Below, one piece after another: positions 31,460 to 40,350 of a stretch of 45,979 nt of DNA. The stretch comes from Maricaulis sp963976135. GTDB taxonomy: Bacteria > Pseudomonadota > Alphaproteobacteria > Caulobacterales > Maricaulaceae. The notes beneath the pieces are model-generated. The model was not told the DNA's origin. It was given only the letters and a program-made list of their open reading frames with translations, and searched no databases. Both the position numbers and the translations under genes were made by a program. The stretch covers positions 1 through 45,979 of the forward strand of contig NZ_CAXBKN010000008.1 in NCBI RefSeq assembly GCF_963976135.1, read 5' to 3'. Position 1 is the stretch's first letter. The number at the start of each line of letters is the position of its first letter.

Positions 31460-33244
31460 TCAGTTCGGCTGCTGTGCCGTCGTGCGCAATTGCGCCTGGC
31501 CGGAGCCGAGCCGGGCGCGCGCCTCAAGGGCGGAGCGTACTTCGGGCAGTTCGAGCAGCGCATTGACCCGCGCTGCTGTTTCCGCCGTTTCAGCCGACAT
31601 GCCGAACAGGGCTGAAAAGGCCTCGAGCGGTGTCTGTTCCCGCGGGAAGCGGACGAGGCGGACATCGGATTCCGGTGCGATGCCGGCCAGTTCGCGCGCC
31701 GCATCGACGGCATTGCGGAAGCCGCCAATCTCGTCGACCAGGCCGAGATCGAGGGCCTGGGCACCGGTCCACACCCGGCCGCGGGCGATCTCGAGCACGC
31801 GTTCGAGCGGCAGGTCGCGGCCATCGGCGACGCGCTGGGTGAAGTCCTCATAGGTCTCGGCCATCTGGGCGCGATAGGCGTCACGCTGGGTTTCGGTCCA
31901 GGCCTGCTGGCCGGAGAACGCCGTGGCGTATTCCCCGCCGACATAGACCGACTCCGATTGCAGGCCGACCATCTCGAATGTGCCCTCAAGCGCGACCTTG
32001 CCGCCCAGCACACCGATAGAGCCGGTCAGCGTGGTGGCGTGAGCGAGAATATAGTCGGCCGGCGCGGCGAGATAATAGCCACCCGATGCCGCCATCGAGG
32101 CCATGGAGATAATCACCGGCTTGCCGGCCTCCTGGGCCCGTTCGATGGCATTCCACACCTGGTCCGAAGCAATGGCCGACCCGCCGGGCGAATCCACCCG
32201 GACGAGAATGGCGCGAATATTCGCATCATTGGCGGCTTCGAGAATCGCGTCCGACATGCTGTCGCTGCCAATTCCGCCGCCACTGGCAAACGGGCTCTGG
32301 GCGGCGTTGCCGGTGACGATGGCACCCTGGCCTTCGATCAGGGCGATCGCCGGATTATTGCTCCAGGGGTTGAGCATCGAATGATAGGCCTCGATCGCCA
32401 GGATCTGGCTGCCGGATCCGGCGCGGGCGAGCGCTGATTCGCGGGCGTCGACAACATGGCCCAGGCGATCGACCAGACCACGCTCGACCGCATCCTCGGC
32501 GGAATGCGGTGCGGTCTCGAACACGCCGCGCAGGGCGTCAGCGCTAATGCTGCGATCACTGGAAATTTCGGTGATCGCTGTATCGAAGATGGAATTCATA
32601 TAGGAGAGAGTGGCCTCGCGATGGGCGTCGGTGAAGCCGGTCTCGGTATAGACATTTGCGGCATTCTTGAATTCGAAGAATTGCTCGAACTGGACCTCGG
32701 CGTTGAACTGTTCAAACAGGCCGCCGAGGAAGAGGACTTCCGAGGCCAGGCCCGCCGGGGTGAAATTGGCGGTGTCCTGCAGCCAGATTTCATCAGAACC
32801 CGACACGGCGAAATAGGCGGTCACAGACGTGCCTTCGAAACCCTGTGCATGGGTGATGACGAATTTGCCGGCGTCGCGGAAATCGGCGATGGCATGGCGG
32901 ATTTCTTCGGCCATGCCGGGAGACAGGCCAAATTCATTGGCGCGGATAAAGACTCCAGCCACTCCGGCATCGGTTTCCGCATGCTCCAGCGTCTGGACGA
33001 TGTCGACCACGGAGAGCGGTTCGGCAAAGGCGAAAGGAGAGCGCGAGGGCGAATCAAGGCGCGCCTCCCGCAAGTCGATCTCCAGCACCGCACCCTGGCC
33101 GGGCAGGGTGGTTTCGGTCCGGGAGCCCGCAACAGCCGATGCCAGCATGCCAGCGATCAGGAAGGCGGCGAGCACCAGTGCGAGCACAGACCCGACGACA
33201 ACGCCGAAAATCGAACCAAAGAATGTAATCCAGAACTGTTTCAT
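31460..33244 (-). CDS. sppA: Signal peptide peptidase SppA, 67K type
   Basis: 594 aa from ATG 33244 (GGAAGG upstream), the double-domain length of E. coli SppA. One N-terminal helix (about 5-35) anchors it. The first half carries the general-base lysine in FEFKNAANVYTETGFTD (about K193). The second half carries the nucleophile in MAASGGYY (about S387) and RVDSPGGSAIASDQVW before it. It digests cleaved signal peptides in the inner membrane from the periplasmic side, the step after the signal peptidases encoded at 8-9.7 kb. The frame extends 68 codons upstream but those residues precede the anchor. It is a single gene with its own terminator. Confidence 0.94.
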   Translation of the reverse strand: MKQFWITFFGSIFGVVVGSVLALVLAAFLIAGMLASAVAGSRTETTLPGQGAVLEIDLREARLDSPSRSPFAFAEPLSVVDIVQTLEHAETDAGVAGVFIRANEFGLSPGMAEEIRHAIADFRDAGKFVITHAQGFEGTSVTAYFAVSGSDEIWLQDTANFTPAGLASEVLFLGGLFEQFNAEVQFEQFFEFKNAANVYTETGFTDAHREATLSYMNSIFDTAITEISSDRSISADALRGVFETAPHSAEDAVERGLVDRLGHVVDARESALARAGSGSQILAIEAYHSMLNPWSNNPAIALIEGQGAIVTGNAAQSPFASGGGIGSDSMSDAILEAANDANIRAILVRVDSPGGSAIASDQVWNAIERAQEAGKPVIISMASMAASGGYYLAAPADYILAHATTLTGSIGVLGGKVALEGTFEMVGLQSESVYVGGEYATAFSGQQAWTETQRDAYRAQMAETYEDFTQRVADGRDLPLERVLEIARGRVWTGAQALDLGLVDEIGGFRNAVDAARELAGIAPESDVRLVRFPREQTPLEAFSALFGMSAETAETAARVNALLELPEVRSALEARARLGSGQAQLRTTAQQPN

Positions 33245-33433
33245 CGCGGGGCCTTCCAAAGCGGGTACAGGTTTGACCGGACAATCCGTGCAAGAAGCGG
33301 TCCTGTCCAGACCCTTGATAGAGCAATGGCACGGTACAGCTATGAGGGATTGGCGGCGCAGCCATCCCGGCCGGGCCCCGGGCCGGTGCCGGAGGCAATG
33401 GAAAACGATGTCCATGGGCGGGGTGGGGCCAGA

Positions 33434-33510
33434 TGGTCGGAGTAGCAAGATTTGAACTTGCGACCCCCGCCTCCCGAAGACGGTGCTCTACCAGGCTGAG
33501 CTATACTCCG
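33434..33510 (-). tRNA. tRNA-Pro (anticodon CGG)
   Basis: On the minus strand the 77-nt sequence folds as a full cloverleaf. The acceptor CGGAGTA pairs with TACTCCG and is followed by encoded ACCA. The D arm is AGCTCAG...GAGC, and the anticodon stem CCGTC/GGCGG frames loop TTCGGGA with anticodon CGG. A normal T arm contains GTTCAAATC. It decodes CCG proline codons, frequent in this G+C-rich genome. Its promoter is 13 bp upstream. Confidence 0.96.
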
Positions 33511-33523
33511 AACCGAGGCAGGG

Positions 33524-33552
33524 TTTATAGCCAAGCCAGTCAGTCCCTGCAA
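33524..33552 (-). promoter_or_regulatory. tRNA-Pro promoter
   Basis: Minus-strand TTGCAG (33547-33552) and TATAAA (33524-33529) are separated by exactly 17 nt. The -10 ends 13 bp before the mature tRNA 5' end, leaving a leader of a few bases. It is the best housekeeping-sigma match in the window. Confidence 0.75.
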
Positions 33553-33707
33553 CGCCGAAACAGCAGCGTCCAGCCCAGTTGTGACAGGCGTGCACGCTGA
33601 TACAGAATGGGCCGTGGGCCGGGCCGAACCGGTGGTGTGGGCGCTGGTTTCATCGCCCTGCCCGGGAACGAGCTGCAAATCCGTCCGCCGCTCACCGCAT
33701 AGAGCCG

Positions 33708-33736
33708 TTGCATCCGCCCGCCCGACTCGGTATCTA
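33708..33736 (+). promoter_or_regulatory. tRNA-Gln promoter
   Basis: TTGCAT (33708-33713), a 17-nt spacer and TATCTA (33731-33736), ending 30 bp before the tRNA-Gln 5' end. It faces away from the tRNA-Pro promoter, with the -35 boxes about 155 bp apart. Confidence 0.6.
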
Positions 33737-33766
33737 GCCCGCTCCGTCGCAGCTGGCGGATCCGGT

Positions 33767-33841
33767 TGGGGCGTCGCCAAGTGGTAAGGCACCGGTTTTT
33801 GGTATCGGCATTCCCAGGTTCGAATCCTGGCGCCCCAGCCA
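33767..33841 (+). tRNA. tRNA-Gln (anticodon TTG)
   Basis: 75 nt including encoded CCA. The acceptor TGGGGCG pairs with CGCCCCA, discriminator G, then CCA. The D arm is GCC...GGC, and the anticodon stem CCGGT/ATCGG frames loop TTTTGGT with anticodon TTG. The T arm CCAGG-TTCGAAT-CCTGG is perfect. It reads CAA and, by wobble, CAG. Confidence 0.97.
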
Positions 33842-34423
33842 ACCGTCTTCAATTCAGTCCATCATCCAGAGAATCATCCCGGGGCCAGGCGGCGCCGGGT
33901 CCGGTTTTCGTGACGATTCCGTAAGGTCGGTCGAGAATCGAACCTCCTGGCTGCATGTCTGTATCACACAGCTGTGAAGTGCCTGTGAGGGCAAAACCCC
34001 GCTCGGGGCCGCATTCCGGTGCCAGGCTAAAGACTTACTGCCTTCAGCAGGCGAGCTTCACCAAATATTTAAGCGCGTCAGGGGAAAAATGCTGCTTTAG
34101 GAGCGCGATTGGTCGCATTCCAGCCATAATGATGTATTGATCGTAACGCTTGGCTAGTGTTAGCGTCCAACCGGATTTCAAAGGCGCGCATGTGTCGATG
34201 AGACGGTGGGATTACCATCGCGGTTTCTGGGTGGGCTGTAACAGACAGCTACGGTAACCATCCGTGCAGAATTGAACGCTAATCGGGTTATCCGAGGGCG
34301 GCCAGCGCGCCGCTTGAGTTTAGGGTAGGGGGCCAATCCGGCAGGCTTTTGTCGGTTTAGCATCGAATTAATGTGGGCGGGGAGCCGTATTGGCGCCCTG
34401 CGATTACCATTGTGAGGCGAGAA
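33842..34423. other. 582-bp non-coding region upstream of the TonB operon
   Basis: No credible gene on either strand; the frames here are short or antisense overhangs. It is noticeably less G+C-rich than the rest, especially around 34050-34150. GATTACCAT occurs twice (near 34210 and 34402). A weak Caulobacter-like promoter (TTGATCG, 9 nt, GCTAGTGT; 34137-34160) is possible. It should hold the operon promoter and perhaps a long leader. No Fur-like palindrome was recognised. Confidence 0.5.
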
Positions 34424-35206
34424 ATGGTGGACTTGAAGAAAATGGTTCGCGCGTCGCTCATGGCGGCGGTTGCGGCGAGCGCCGTCGGGGGGGTTGCCAC
34501 TGCGCAACTCGCGCCCGTGCTGCAAACGGCACGTCAGGGAACGACCGAGGGTGCGCAGACGCAATCCCGAATTGACCAGCTGGATGACCAGCGCACGGAT
34601 ATCGAACTCGAATACCGTGCCCTGCTCGACCAGATCGAATCGCAGCGGCTGTTCGTTGAGCAGCAGCAGGTGTTTATCCGGTCGCAGGAAGCTGAGATGG
34701 GGTCGCTGCAACAGCAGATCGATCGCGTCGAGAACATCCAGCGCGACCTGGCGCCGATGATGCGCGAAATGGTCCAGAACCTGGAGCAATTCGTGAATCT
34801 CGACCTTCCATTCCGCCTTGAAGGCGAAAATGGCCGGCTTCGCCGGATCGAGCGTCTTTATGAGCTGATCGACAGCCCGGACATCTCCCCGGCTGAGCGC
34901 TATCGCGTCATCCTGAACGCCTATGAAATCGAAGCGTCCTATGGCCGTTCGCTGAACTCCTATGATGAAGAAATTCTCGAGGACGGCATTCCGGTCAATG
35001 TGACTGTGTTGCAGATCGGCCGTGTCGCCATGATCCGCAAATACCCTGATGGCCGCATGACCATGCGCAATGTGCGTGGCAGCGACTGGGTTGCGCTTCC
35101 GGGCAGCTACGAAACCAATGTGACCCGCGCAATCCGGATCGCTCAAGAAGTCACCACCCCGTCTGTCTTCCTCGCGCCTCTTCCAGGGCCGACGGTAGCG
35201 CAGTAA
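34424..35206 (+). CDS. DUF3450 family protein of the TonB operon
   Basis: 260 aa from ATG 34424 (GTGAGGCGAGAA upstream). A signal peptide (VRASLMAAVAASAVGGVATAQ) is followed by a long coiled coil (about residues 40-125: QTQSRIDQLDDQRTDIELE and QQQIDRVENIQRDL). A C-terminal domain has RYRVILNAYEIEASYGRSL and RKYPDGRMTMRN. DUF3450 proteins are periplasmic and typically precede ttpC-exbB-exbD-tonB clusters in Vibrio and Shewanella. It probably contacts the periplasmic coiled coil of the TtpC-like protein encoded 24 bp downstream. No enzymatic role is expected. Confidence 0.92.
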   Translation: MVDLKKMVRASLMAAVAASAVGGVATAQLAPVLQTARQGTTEGAQTQSRIDQLDDQRTDIELEYRALLDQIESQRLFVEQQQVFIRSQEAEMGSLQQQIDRVENIQRDLAPMMREMVQNLEQFVNLDLPFRLEGENGRLRRIERLYELIDSPDISPAERYRVILNAYEIEASYGRSLNSYDEEILEDGIPVNVTVLQIGRVAMIRKYPDGRMTMRNVRGSDWVALPGSYETNVTRAIRIAQEVTTPSVFLAPLPGPTVAQ

Positions 35207-35230
35207 CGGATTGGAACGGAGAGTTAAGCG

Positions 35231-36619
35231 ATGAAGACCACCTTTAAGATACTCGCCGCCGCCGTTTCGATGGGTGTGGCGCTCACTGCCGGAGCTGTCG
35301 GACAGACGCAGCCGGCCGGATCAATCAGCGAACTTCTGAATCGCGTGCGCAGTGATGCCCGCGAAGCCAGCCAGGAAAACCAGGCTCGCCTGCGTGAATT
35401 CCAGAGCAGCACGAATCAGCAGCAAGCCCTGTTGAGCCAGGCTCGTGGCGAAATGGCCGCCCTGGAACGGCAGGCAGCAACGCTGACCGCCCAGTTCGAA
35501 AACAACCAGCTTGAAATCGACGTTCTCGCGACCGAGCTTCGCCAGCGCCAGGGTGCGTTTGGTGAGCTGTTCGGTGCGGCCCGTCAGGCTGCCGGCGAAT
35601 TTGCCGCCATCATCAACGCCTCCCTGGTGTCTGCCCAATTCCCGGGCCGTGCCGAAGCGCTTGAAACCCTGGCGACCAATCGCACGCTTCCAACCCGTTC
35701 GGAGCTGGATTTCATCTGGCGTCGCGCCATTGACGAAATGATCGGCCAGCAAAGCGTCGTGACTTTCGATTCCATGGTGACGGGCATTGGCAATGGCCAG
35801 CCGGTTCCGGTGACTCGCGTCGGACCTTTCATTGCCTTCACCAGCTATAACAACAATCAGCGTTTTGCGCGCTGGAAGGAAAACGACACCACCGGTGCGT
35901 GGGCCCTGTCCGACCTTCCAACCCAGCCGCCAGGCAATCTGATTGCCGCTGCGTCGACCCTCTTCAATGCCGACCCGGACGAGATCGTCATGGGCGTTGT
36001 CGATCCGTCGCGTGGTGCCCTGCTGGACATCTACAAGGACGTCCCGGATCTGAAAGAGCGCATCAATCAGTCCGGCATGGTCGGCCTGGTGATCATCGGT
36101 CTCCTGGCGATCTCGGCCTCCTTCGGTCTGTTCCGCATGTTCGCTCTGTTGAGCACGCAGGCAGCCGTCAATGGTCAGAAGCGCAAGTCAAAAGCCGGCA
36201 AGGGCAATCCGCTCGGCCGTGTCATGATGGCTTATGAAGCTGCCAAGGACAAAGATGTCGAGACGATGGAATTGAAGCTCGACGAGGCCATTCTCCAGGA
36301 ATCGCCAAAGCTCGAATTCGGCCTCAACTTCCTGAAACTGGCAGCCGGTATTGCGCCGCTGCTGGGTCTGCTGGGTACTGTGACCGGGATGATCAAGACC
36401 TTCACCCAGATCACATTGTTCGGTACGGGCGATCCGAAAATCATGGCCGGCGGTATTTCCGAAGCGCTCATGACCACGGTTCTCGGCCTTATTGCCGCCA
36501 TTCCGCTGTTGTTCATTCACAGCTTCGCGCAGAGCTTCGCTCGCGGCGTGCAGCAAGTGCTTGAAGAGCAGGCTGCTGGCATGGTTGCACGGCACGCTGA
36601 AGAGCGCGGCCAAGGCTAA
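35231..36619 (+). CDS. TtpC-like large MotA/TolQ/ExbB proton-channel protein
   Basis: 462 aa. A signal sequence (LAAAVSMGVALTAGAVGQ) and a periplasmic coiled coil (about 35-110) lead to a periplasmic domain (LVSAQFPGRAEALETLATN, DPSRGALLDIYKD). Three membrane segments follow: VGLVIIGLLAISASFGLF near 280, then the ExbB-type pair with GIAPLLGLLGTVTGMIKTF and SEALMTTVLGLIAAIPLLF. This is the layout of Vibrio TtpC, an extra ExbB-like subunit required by TonB2 systems. It should sit in the inner membrane and bridge the ExbBD motor to the cell envelope. It lies between DUF3450 and exbB, exactly as in TonB2 clusters. Confidence 0.93.
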   Translation: MKTTFKILAAAVSMGVALTAGAVGQTQPAGSISELLNRVRSDAREASQENQARLREFQSSTNQQQALLSQARGEMAALERQAATLTAQFENNQLEIDVLATELRQRQGAFGELFGAARQAAGEFAAIINASLVSAQFPGRAEALETLATNRTLPTRSELDFIWRRAIDEMIGQQSVVTFDSMVTGIGNGQPVPVTRVGPFIAFTSYNNNQRFARWKENDTTGAWALSDLPTQPPGNLIAAASTLFNADPDEIVMGVVDPSRGALLDIYKDVPDLKERINQSGMVGLVIIGLLAISASFGLFRMFALLSTQAAVNGQKRKSKAGKGNPLGRVMMAYEAAKDKDVETMELKLDEAILQESPKLEFGLNFLKLAAGIAPLLGLLGTVTGMIKTFTQITLFGTGDPKIMAGGISEALMTTVLGLIAAIPLLFIHSFAQSFARGVQQVLEEQAAGMVARHAEERGQG

Positions 36620-36633
36620 TCGGAGGAAGCGTT

Positions 36634-37170
36634 ATGGATTTCCAGGCCGTAACTACCGGCCTTCAGGAGTTCCTCGAGCGCGGAGGCCCCGTTCTGGTTG
36701 TTATCATGATAACGACCTTTGTAATGTGGGCCTTCATCCTCGAGCGCTTCGCCTACTTCTACTTCGCCTTTGGCGGACAAGAGAGTGCGGCGATGCGGGA
36801 GTGGTCAGCACGGTCAGACCGAAAGTCTTGGTATGCCCATGCGATCCGCGACCAGCTCATCTCGGAGGTTAAGCAGCGTTGTGACCAGAATGTCGAGTTG
36901 GTGAAAACCCTCGTCGCGGTTGCCCCGCTATTCGGATTGTTGGGAACAGTGACCGGTATGGTCTCGGTTTTCGACGTCATGGCGATTTCGGGTTCGTCGG
37001 ACGCACAGGCCATGTCGGCCGGTGTTTCCCGGGCCACGATCCCGACCATGGCAGGGATGGTGGCATCCCTGTCCGGACTGATTTTCGCGACCCAGATCGA
37101 GATTCTCGCCAAGCGCCGTGTTGCGCGCCTGGCTGACAAGCTCGAAATTGGCGAAGGAGTTCAGTCATGA
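36634..37170 (+). CDS. exbB: ExbB-like biopolymer transport protein
   Basis: 178 aa, three helices. VVIMITTFVMWAFILERFAYF is the first; TLVAVAPLFGLLGTVTGMVSVFD and SRATIPTMAGMVASLSGLIFAT are the conserved MotA/TolQ/ExbB pair. It assembles as the pentameric proton channel around ExbD and powers TonB. The short form without a long periplasmic loop is the ExbB2 type. It begins 14 bp after the TtpC-like gene and overlaps the first exbD by four bases (ATGA, 37167-37170). Confidence 0.94.
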   Translation: MDFQAVTTGLQEFLERGGPVLVVIMITTFVMWAFILERFAYFYFAFGGQESAAMREWSARSDRKSWYAHAIRDQLISEVKQRCDQNVELVKTLVAVAPLFGLLGTVTGMVSVFDVMAISGSSDAQAMSAGVSRATIPTMAGMVASLSGLIFATQIEILAKRRVARLADKLEIGEGVQS

Positions 37171-37577
37171 GACGTCGGGCCAAGCACACGGACGACCAGG
37201 CCGAGGTCAACATGACCCCGATGCTGGATATCGTCTTTATCCTGCTGATCTTCTTTATCGTGACTGCGACCTTCCTCTCGGAAGAGGGGATCGACATGCG
37301 GCCACCGGCGGATACTCCGCCAGACAGCAATACGCCGGCTTCGCCGCCGATCCTGGTTCAGGTCGATGAGGATAATAATATCTTCGTCAACCAGGTCCGG
37401 ACGGATGTGGACCGGGTCTTGTCGGCCGTGAATCGTTTCCGCTCGGAAGATCCGGGCAGCGCGGTTCTGGTCGATGTCGAGGATGAAGCCGACCACGGTA
37501 TCATTGTCCAGATCTGGGACGAGATGGGTGCCAATGGCATTCCGGTTTCGCTCCAGCGCAACCAAGAAAACGGTTAG
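37167..37577 (+). CDS. exbD: ExbD-like biopolymer transport protein (first copy)
   Basis: 136 aa. A short cytoplasmic tail with EVNMTPMLDIVFILLIFFIV carries the conserved aspartate in the membrane helix (LD), the proton-binding residue. A periplasmic domain (about 45-134) follows, including PILVQVDEDNNIFVNQ. It forms the inner dimer in the ExbB pentamer. Its start overlaps exbB; a second exbD gene follows 17 bp downstream, and the two proteins are clearly different in the periplasmic part. Confidence 0.94.
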   Translation: MRRRAKHTDDQAEVNMTPMLDIVFILLIFFIVTATFLSEEGIDMRPPADTPPDSNTPASPPILVQVDEDNNIFVNQVRTDVDRVLSAVNRFRSEDPGSAVLVDVEDEADHGIIVQIWDEMGANGIPVSLQRNQENG

Positions 37578-37594
37578 GACCGGGGAGGTTCAAT

Positions 37595-37999
37595 ATGGCG
37601 CGCCGTGTTAGCCGCGTAAGTACCGGAGGAGAAGAAGTCGAACTGAACATGACGCCGATGCTCGACGTTGTTTTCATTCTGCTGATCTTCTTCATCGTCA
37701 CCTCGGTCTTCATCAAGGAGCCGGGCATTACGGTGGTCCGTCCTGATGCCATGACCGAGGAGCGTGAAACCCCGTCCATGCTGGTGGCAGTTACGTCCAC
37801 CAATGAGATCTGGGTCAATCGCCGTGCCTATGAGATGGCCGAGCTGCGTGGGGTAATCGAGCAACTCTTGCAAGAGAATCCCAAGGGCGAGGCCATGATC
37901 CAGGGCGACGAGACTGCCAATATCGGCATTATTCTCGACGTGCAGGATCTGCTCACGGAAATGGGTGTCGAAGTCAAGATTTCGACGTTACAAAACTAG
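37595..37999 (+). CDS. exbD: ExbD-like biopolymer transport protein (second copy)
   Basis: 134 aa. ELNMTPMLDVVFILLIFFIVTS again supplies the membrane aspartate. The periplasmic domain reads PSMLVAVTSTNEIWVNRRAY and ends EMGVEVKISTLQN. Compared with the first copy it shares the helix nearly completely but diverges afterwards, so the two may form a heterodimer inside one ExbB pentamer (inference). It has its own ribosome-binding site (GGGGAGG) and is followed by tonB 12 bp later. Confidence 0.94.
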   Translation: MARRVSRVSTGGEEVELNMTPMLDVVFILLIFFIVTSVFIKEPGITVVRPDAMTEERETPSMLVAVTSTNEIWVNRRAYEMAELRGVIEQLLQENPKGEAMIQGDETANIGIILDVQDLLTEMGVEVKISTLQN

Positions 38000-38011
38000 G
38001 GAGGACTGATT

Positions 38012-38629
38012 ATGGGAAGCATAATTCGCCTCATCGGCGGGGTTCCGATTGCCGCCATTGTGACGGTCGCACTCTTCCTGCTGATGACCCGCCTGATCTT
38101 TACCGAGGGCGCGCCACCGGAAACCAATGCCGACGAGCTGTCCTTCTCGATCAATGACGAGGTTCAGGACATCGCGGCTCGCCGTCGGGATACGACGATT
38201 GAAGACGTGCAGCAGGTCGAGCCACCGCCACCGCCTCCACAGATCGACCGTCAGCGGGCTGAACAGCCGACTGAAGGTCTGGCGACGGTGATGGGTGCGA
38301 TTCCGGATTTCGCGGCGCCGCAGCTGAATAGCGACAGTGTCAGCTTTTCGGTTTCTGACCGTGATGCCCAGCCACTGGTCCGGATTGAGCCACAATACCC
38401 GATGCGAGCGCTCGAGCGCGGAACAGAGGGGACGTGTAATGTCCGGTTCGACGTGACCGCCAATGGCACGCCGACCAATATCCGGATCATCGCCTGCGAC
38501 AGTTCATTGTTCGAACGCGCTGCAGAACGTGCAGTCGAACGCTGGCGTTACAGCCCGAAAGTGCAGGATGGCGTGCCAGTGTCGCGCGTGAACGTGGAAA
38601 CACAGTTCGAATTCCGCCTTTCGGAATAG
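38012..38629 (+). CDS. tonB: TonB family energy transducer (operon copy)
   Basis: 205 aa. A single N-terminal membrane anchor (GGVPIAAIVTVALFLLMTRLIF) is followed by a short linker with a proline stretch (PPPPPPQIDRQ) and a C-terminal TonB domain. Landmarks are RIEPQYPMRALERGTEGTC and ERAVERWRYSPKVQDGVPV. The short linker is typical of TonB2 proteins, which depend on extra partners to reach the outer membrane. Two cysteines (TCNVRF and IACDSS) may form a disulfide. It takes energy from the ExbBD motor to outer-membrane receptors. Confidence 0.95.
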   Translation: MGSIIRLIGGVPIAAIVTVALFLLMTRLIFTEGAPPETNADELSFSINDEVQDIAARRRDTTIEDVQQVEPPPPPPQIDRQRAEQPTEGLATVMGAIPDFAAPQLNSDSVSFSVSDRDAQPLVRIEPQYPMRALERGTEGTCNVRFDVTANGTPTNIRIIACDSSLFERAAERAVERWRYSPKVQDGVPVSRVNVETQFEFRLSE

Positions 38630-38768
38630 GAATACGGCGATGGATGAGCGTGGCCCACCACGTTCATCCATTGACGACTGCGGGAGCGGGTGAGCGCCGG
38701 ACCGGGGCCACCCAGACAGTTTGTGAAAGCCTGTCCAGGGGAGCGGGACTGGTATGAAGGAGCCATCG

Positions 38769-40304
38769 ATGATCCGTTTTAGCGGTTTCGATCTGACTGG
38801 GGTAACCCGCAAGCTTGCCATGCTCGCGATGGCCGTGTCGTTGACCGGTGGTGTTTTCGCGACAGCGGATGCGCAAAGACGCGAGCGCCGTTCGGATGAA
38901 CAATCCGAGCAGAATGCTGCGGACCGGGTATTCTCGGCGGCGGTCGGGGAGATCGTCCAGGAAGCCCTGGCGCAACAAGAGGCTGAGCAGTATGCCGCGT
39001 CGATCACGACCCTGAACCGGGCCCTGGCGATTTCGAGCATCAATCCATATGAGCGGGCCGTTTCGCTGCAATTGCGCGGCCGTGCCTATTACGACACCGA
39101 TCGGGTCTCCCAGGCGATCCAGGACTGGGAAGCGGCCATCGCCACCGGCGCGATGCTGCCCAGCGAAGTCAATAGCTACCGGATCAATATCGGCCAGCTC
39201 TATATCACGATCGATGATTACACGCGGGGGATTGCCTCCCTCGAACGTGCGGTCGCCGATGGTGGCACTGAAATCGTCAATGCACCGCTCGCACGCATGC
39301 TCGCCCAGGCCTATGGCCAGGCCGAACGCTATCGTGAAGGTCTTGCCTGGGCCAATCGCTTCTGGGCGATGATCCCGTCGGCTGACCGTCAGCGCGGTGA
39401 TTACAGCCTGATGCTGTTCTATTATCAGCAACTCGACATGGTTCCCCAGCAAATGGGGATCGTCGAAGAAATGGTTCAGCGCTGGCCGGCCGAGAAGAGC
39501 AATTGGCGGTCCTACGCCTCTCTTCTGGCCCAGGTCGATCGCGAGGAAGACGCGTTCGAAGCCAACAAGATCATGTATATCAATGGCATGTTTACCGAAG
39601 GGCGTGAGGTCGAAGCGCTGGCTCAGTATTACAGCTATTTCGAATATCCCTATCGCGGCGCGATTATTCTCGAGCGTGAGATGAATGCCGGCGTCGTCGA
39701 ACGCAGCCAGCGCAATCTGAACCTGCTCGCCAATATGTGGCGTCAGGCTCGCGAATGGGAGCGTGCCATTCCGGTGCTTCGCCAGGTGGCCCAGCTGTCT
39801 GGTGACGGCAATGACTATCTGAAACTGGCCGAAGCATTGTTCCAGGAGCGCCAGCTCTCGGAAGCCGAGAACGCGTTCGAGGAAGCCCTCAACCGTGGTG
39901 GCCTCGATCGTCCCGGTACCGCCTGGACCCTGCTGGGCAATGTCCGGCTGGAGCTGGATCGCCGGCAGTCGGCGCTCGCAGCCTTCCAGGAAGGCACGCG
40001 CTATCCTTACTCGCGCGCCACAGCCAGTGGCTATATCACCTATATCAACAGTGTGATCCGCGCCGAGGCTGATCGGGTCCGTATCCGTGAGCGGGTTCGC
40101 CGCGATGAGTGCGAGTTCGGGGTGGCTGATCTCATGGAGACGGCTCAACTGCTTGGCACGATCGACGAGAATGGCCGCATCTTCATCACTGTCCCGCCCC
40201 GTTGTACTGATCTCTACAATCAGTTCGGCGAGTCGATTGCCCAGCAGGCTGCTGCCGCTGCGGCTGCGGCTGCAGAGGGTGAGGCAGCCGAAGACGCTGG
40301 CTAG
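38769..40304 (+). CDS. TPR-repeat periplasmic protein of the TonB operon
   Basis: 511 aa from ATG 38769 (AAGGAG 6 nt upstream; the earlier ATG 38754 overlaps that site). Signal peptide AMLAMAVSLTGGVFATADAQ. The body is a run of tetratricopeptide-like helices (for example AEQYAASITTLNRALAIS, DRVSQAIQDWEAAIATG, RQLSEAENAFEEALNRGG), ending in an alanine-rich tail (about 490-505). TPR proteins end TonB2/TtpC operons in gammaproteobacteria and are thought to support TonB-dependent uptake from the periplasm. The intergenic gap to tonB is 139 bp, the longest in the operon. A terminator follows 46 bp later. Confidence 0.92.
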   Translation: MIRFSGFDLTGVTRKLAMLAMAVSLTGGVFATADAQRRERRSDEQSEQNAADRVFSAAVGEIVQEALAQQEAEQYAASITTLNRALAISSINPYERAVSLQLRGRAYYDTDRVSQAIQDWEAAIATGAMLPSEVNSYRINIGQLYITIDDYTRGIASLERAVADGGTEIVNAPLARMLAQAYGQAERYREGLAWANRFWAMIPSADRQRGDYSLMLFYYQQLDMVPQQMGIVEEMVQRWPAEKSNWRSYASLLAQVDREEDAFEANKIMYINGMFTEGREVEALAQYYSYFEYPYRGAIILEREMNAGVVERSQRNLNLLANMWRQAREWERAIPVLRQVAQLSGDGNDYLKLAEALFQERQLSEAENAFEEALNRGGLDRPGTAWTLLGNVRLELDRRQSALAAFQEGTRYPYSRATASGYITYINSVIRAEADRVRIRERVRRDECEFGVADLMETAQLLGTIDENGRIFITVPPRCTDLYNQFGESIAQQAAAAAAAAAEGEAAEDAG

Positions 40305-40350
40305 CAGAGGCCGCCGGATCTGTTTCCGGCAGATATGACAAGATGAACCA

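Noticed and set aside
33880..33920. Possible terminator after tRNA-Gln
   Set aside because: Only a 5-bp stem (CCCGG/CCGGG) with a long loop and a 4-base T-run; too weak to call.
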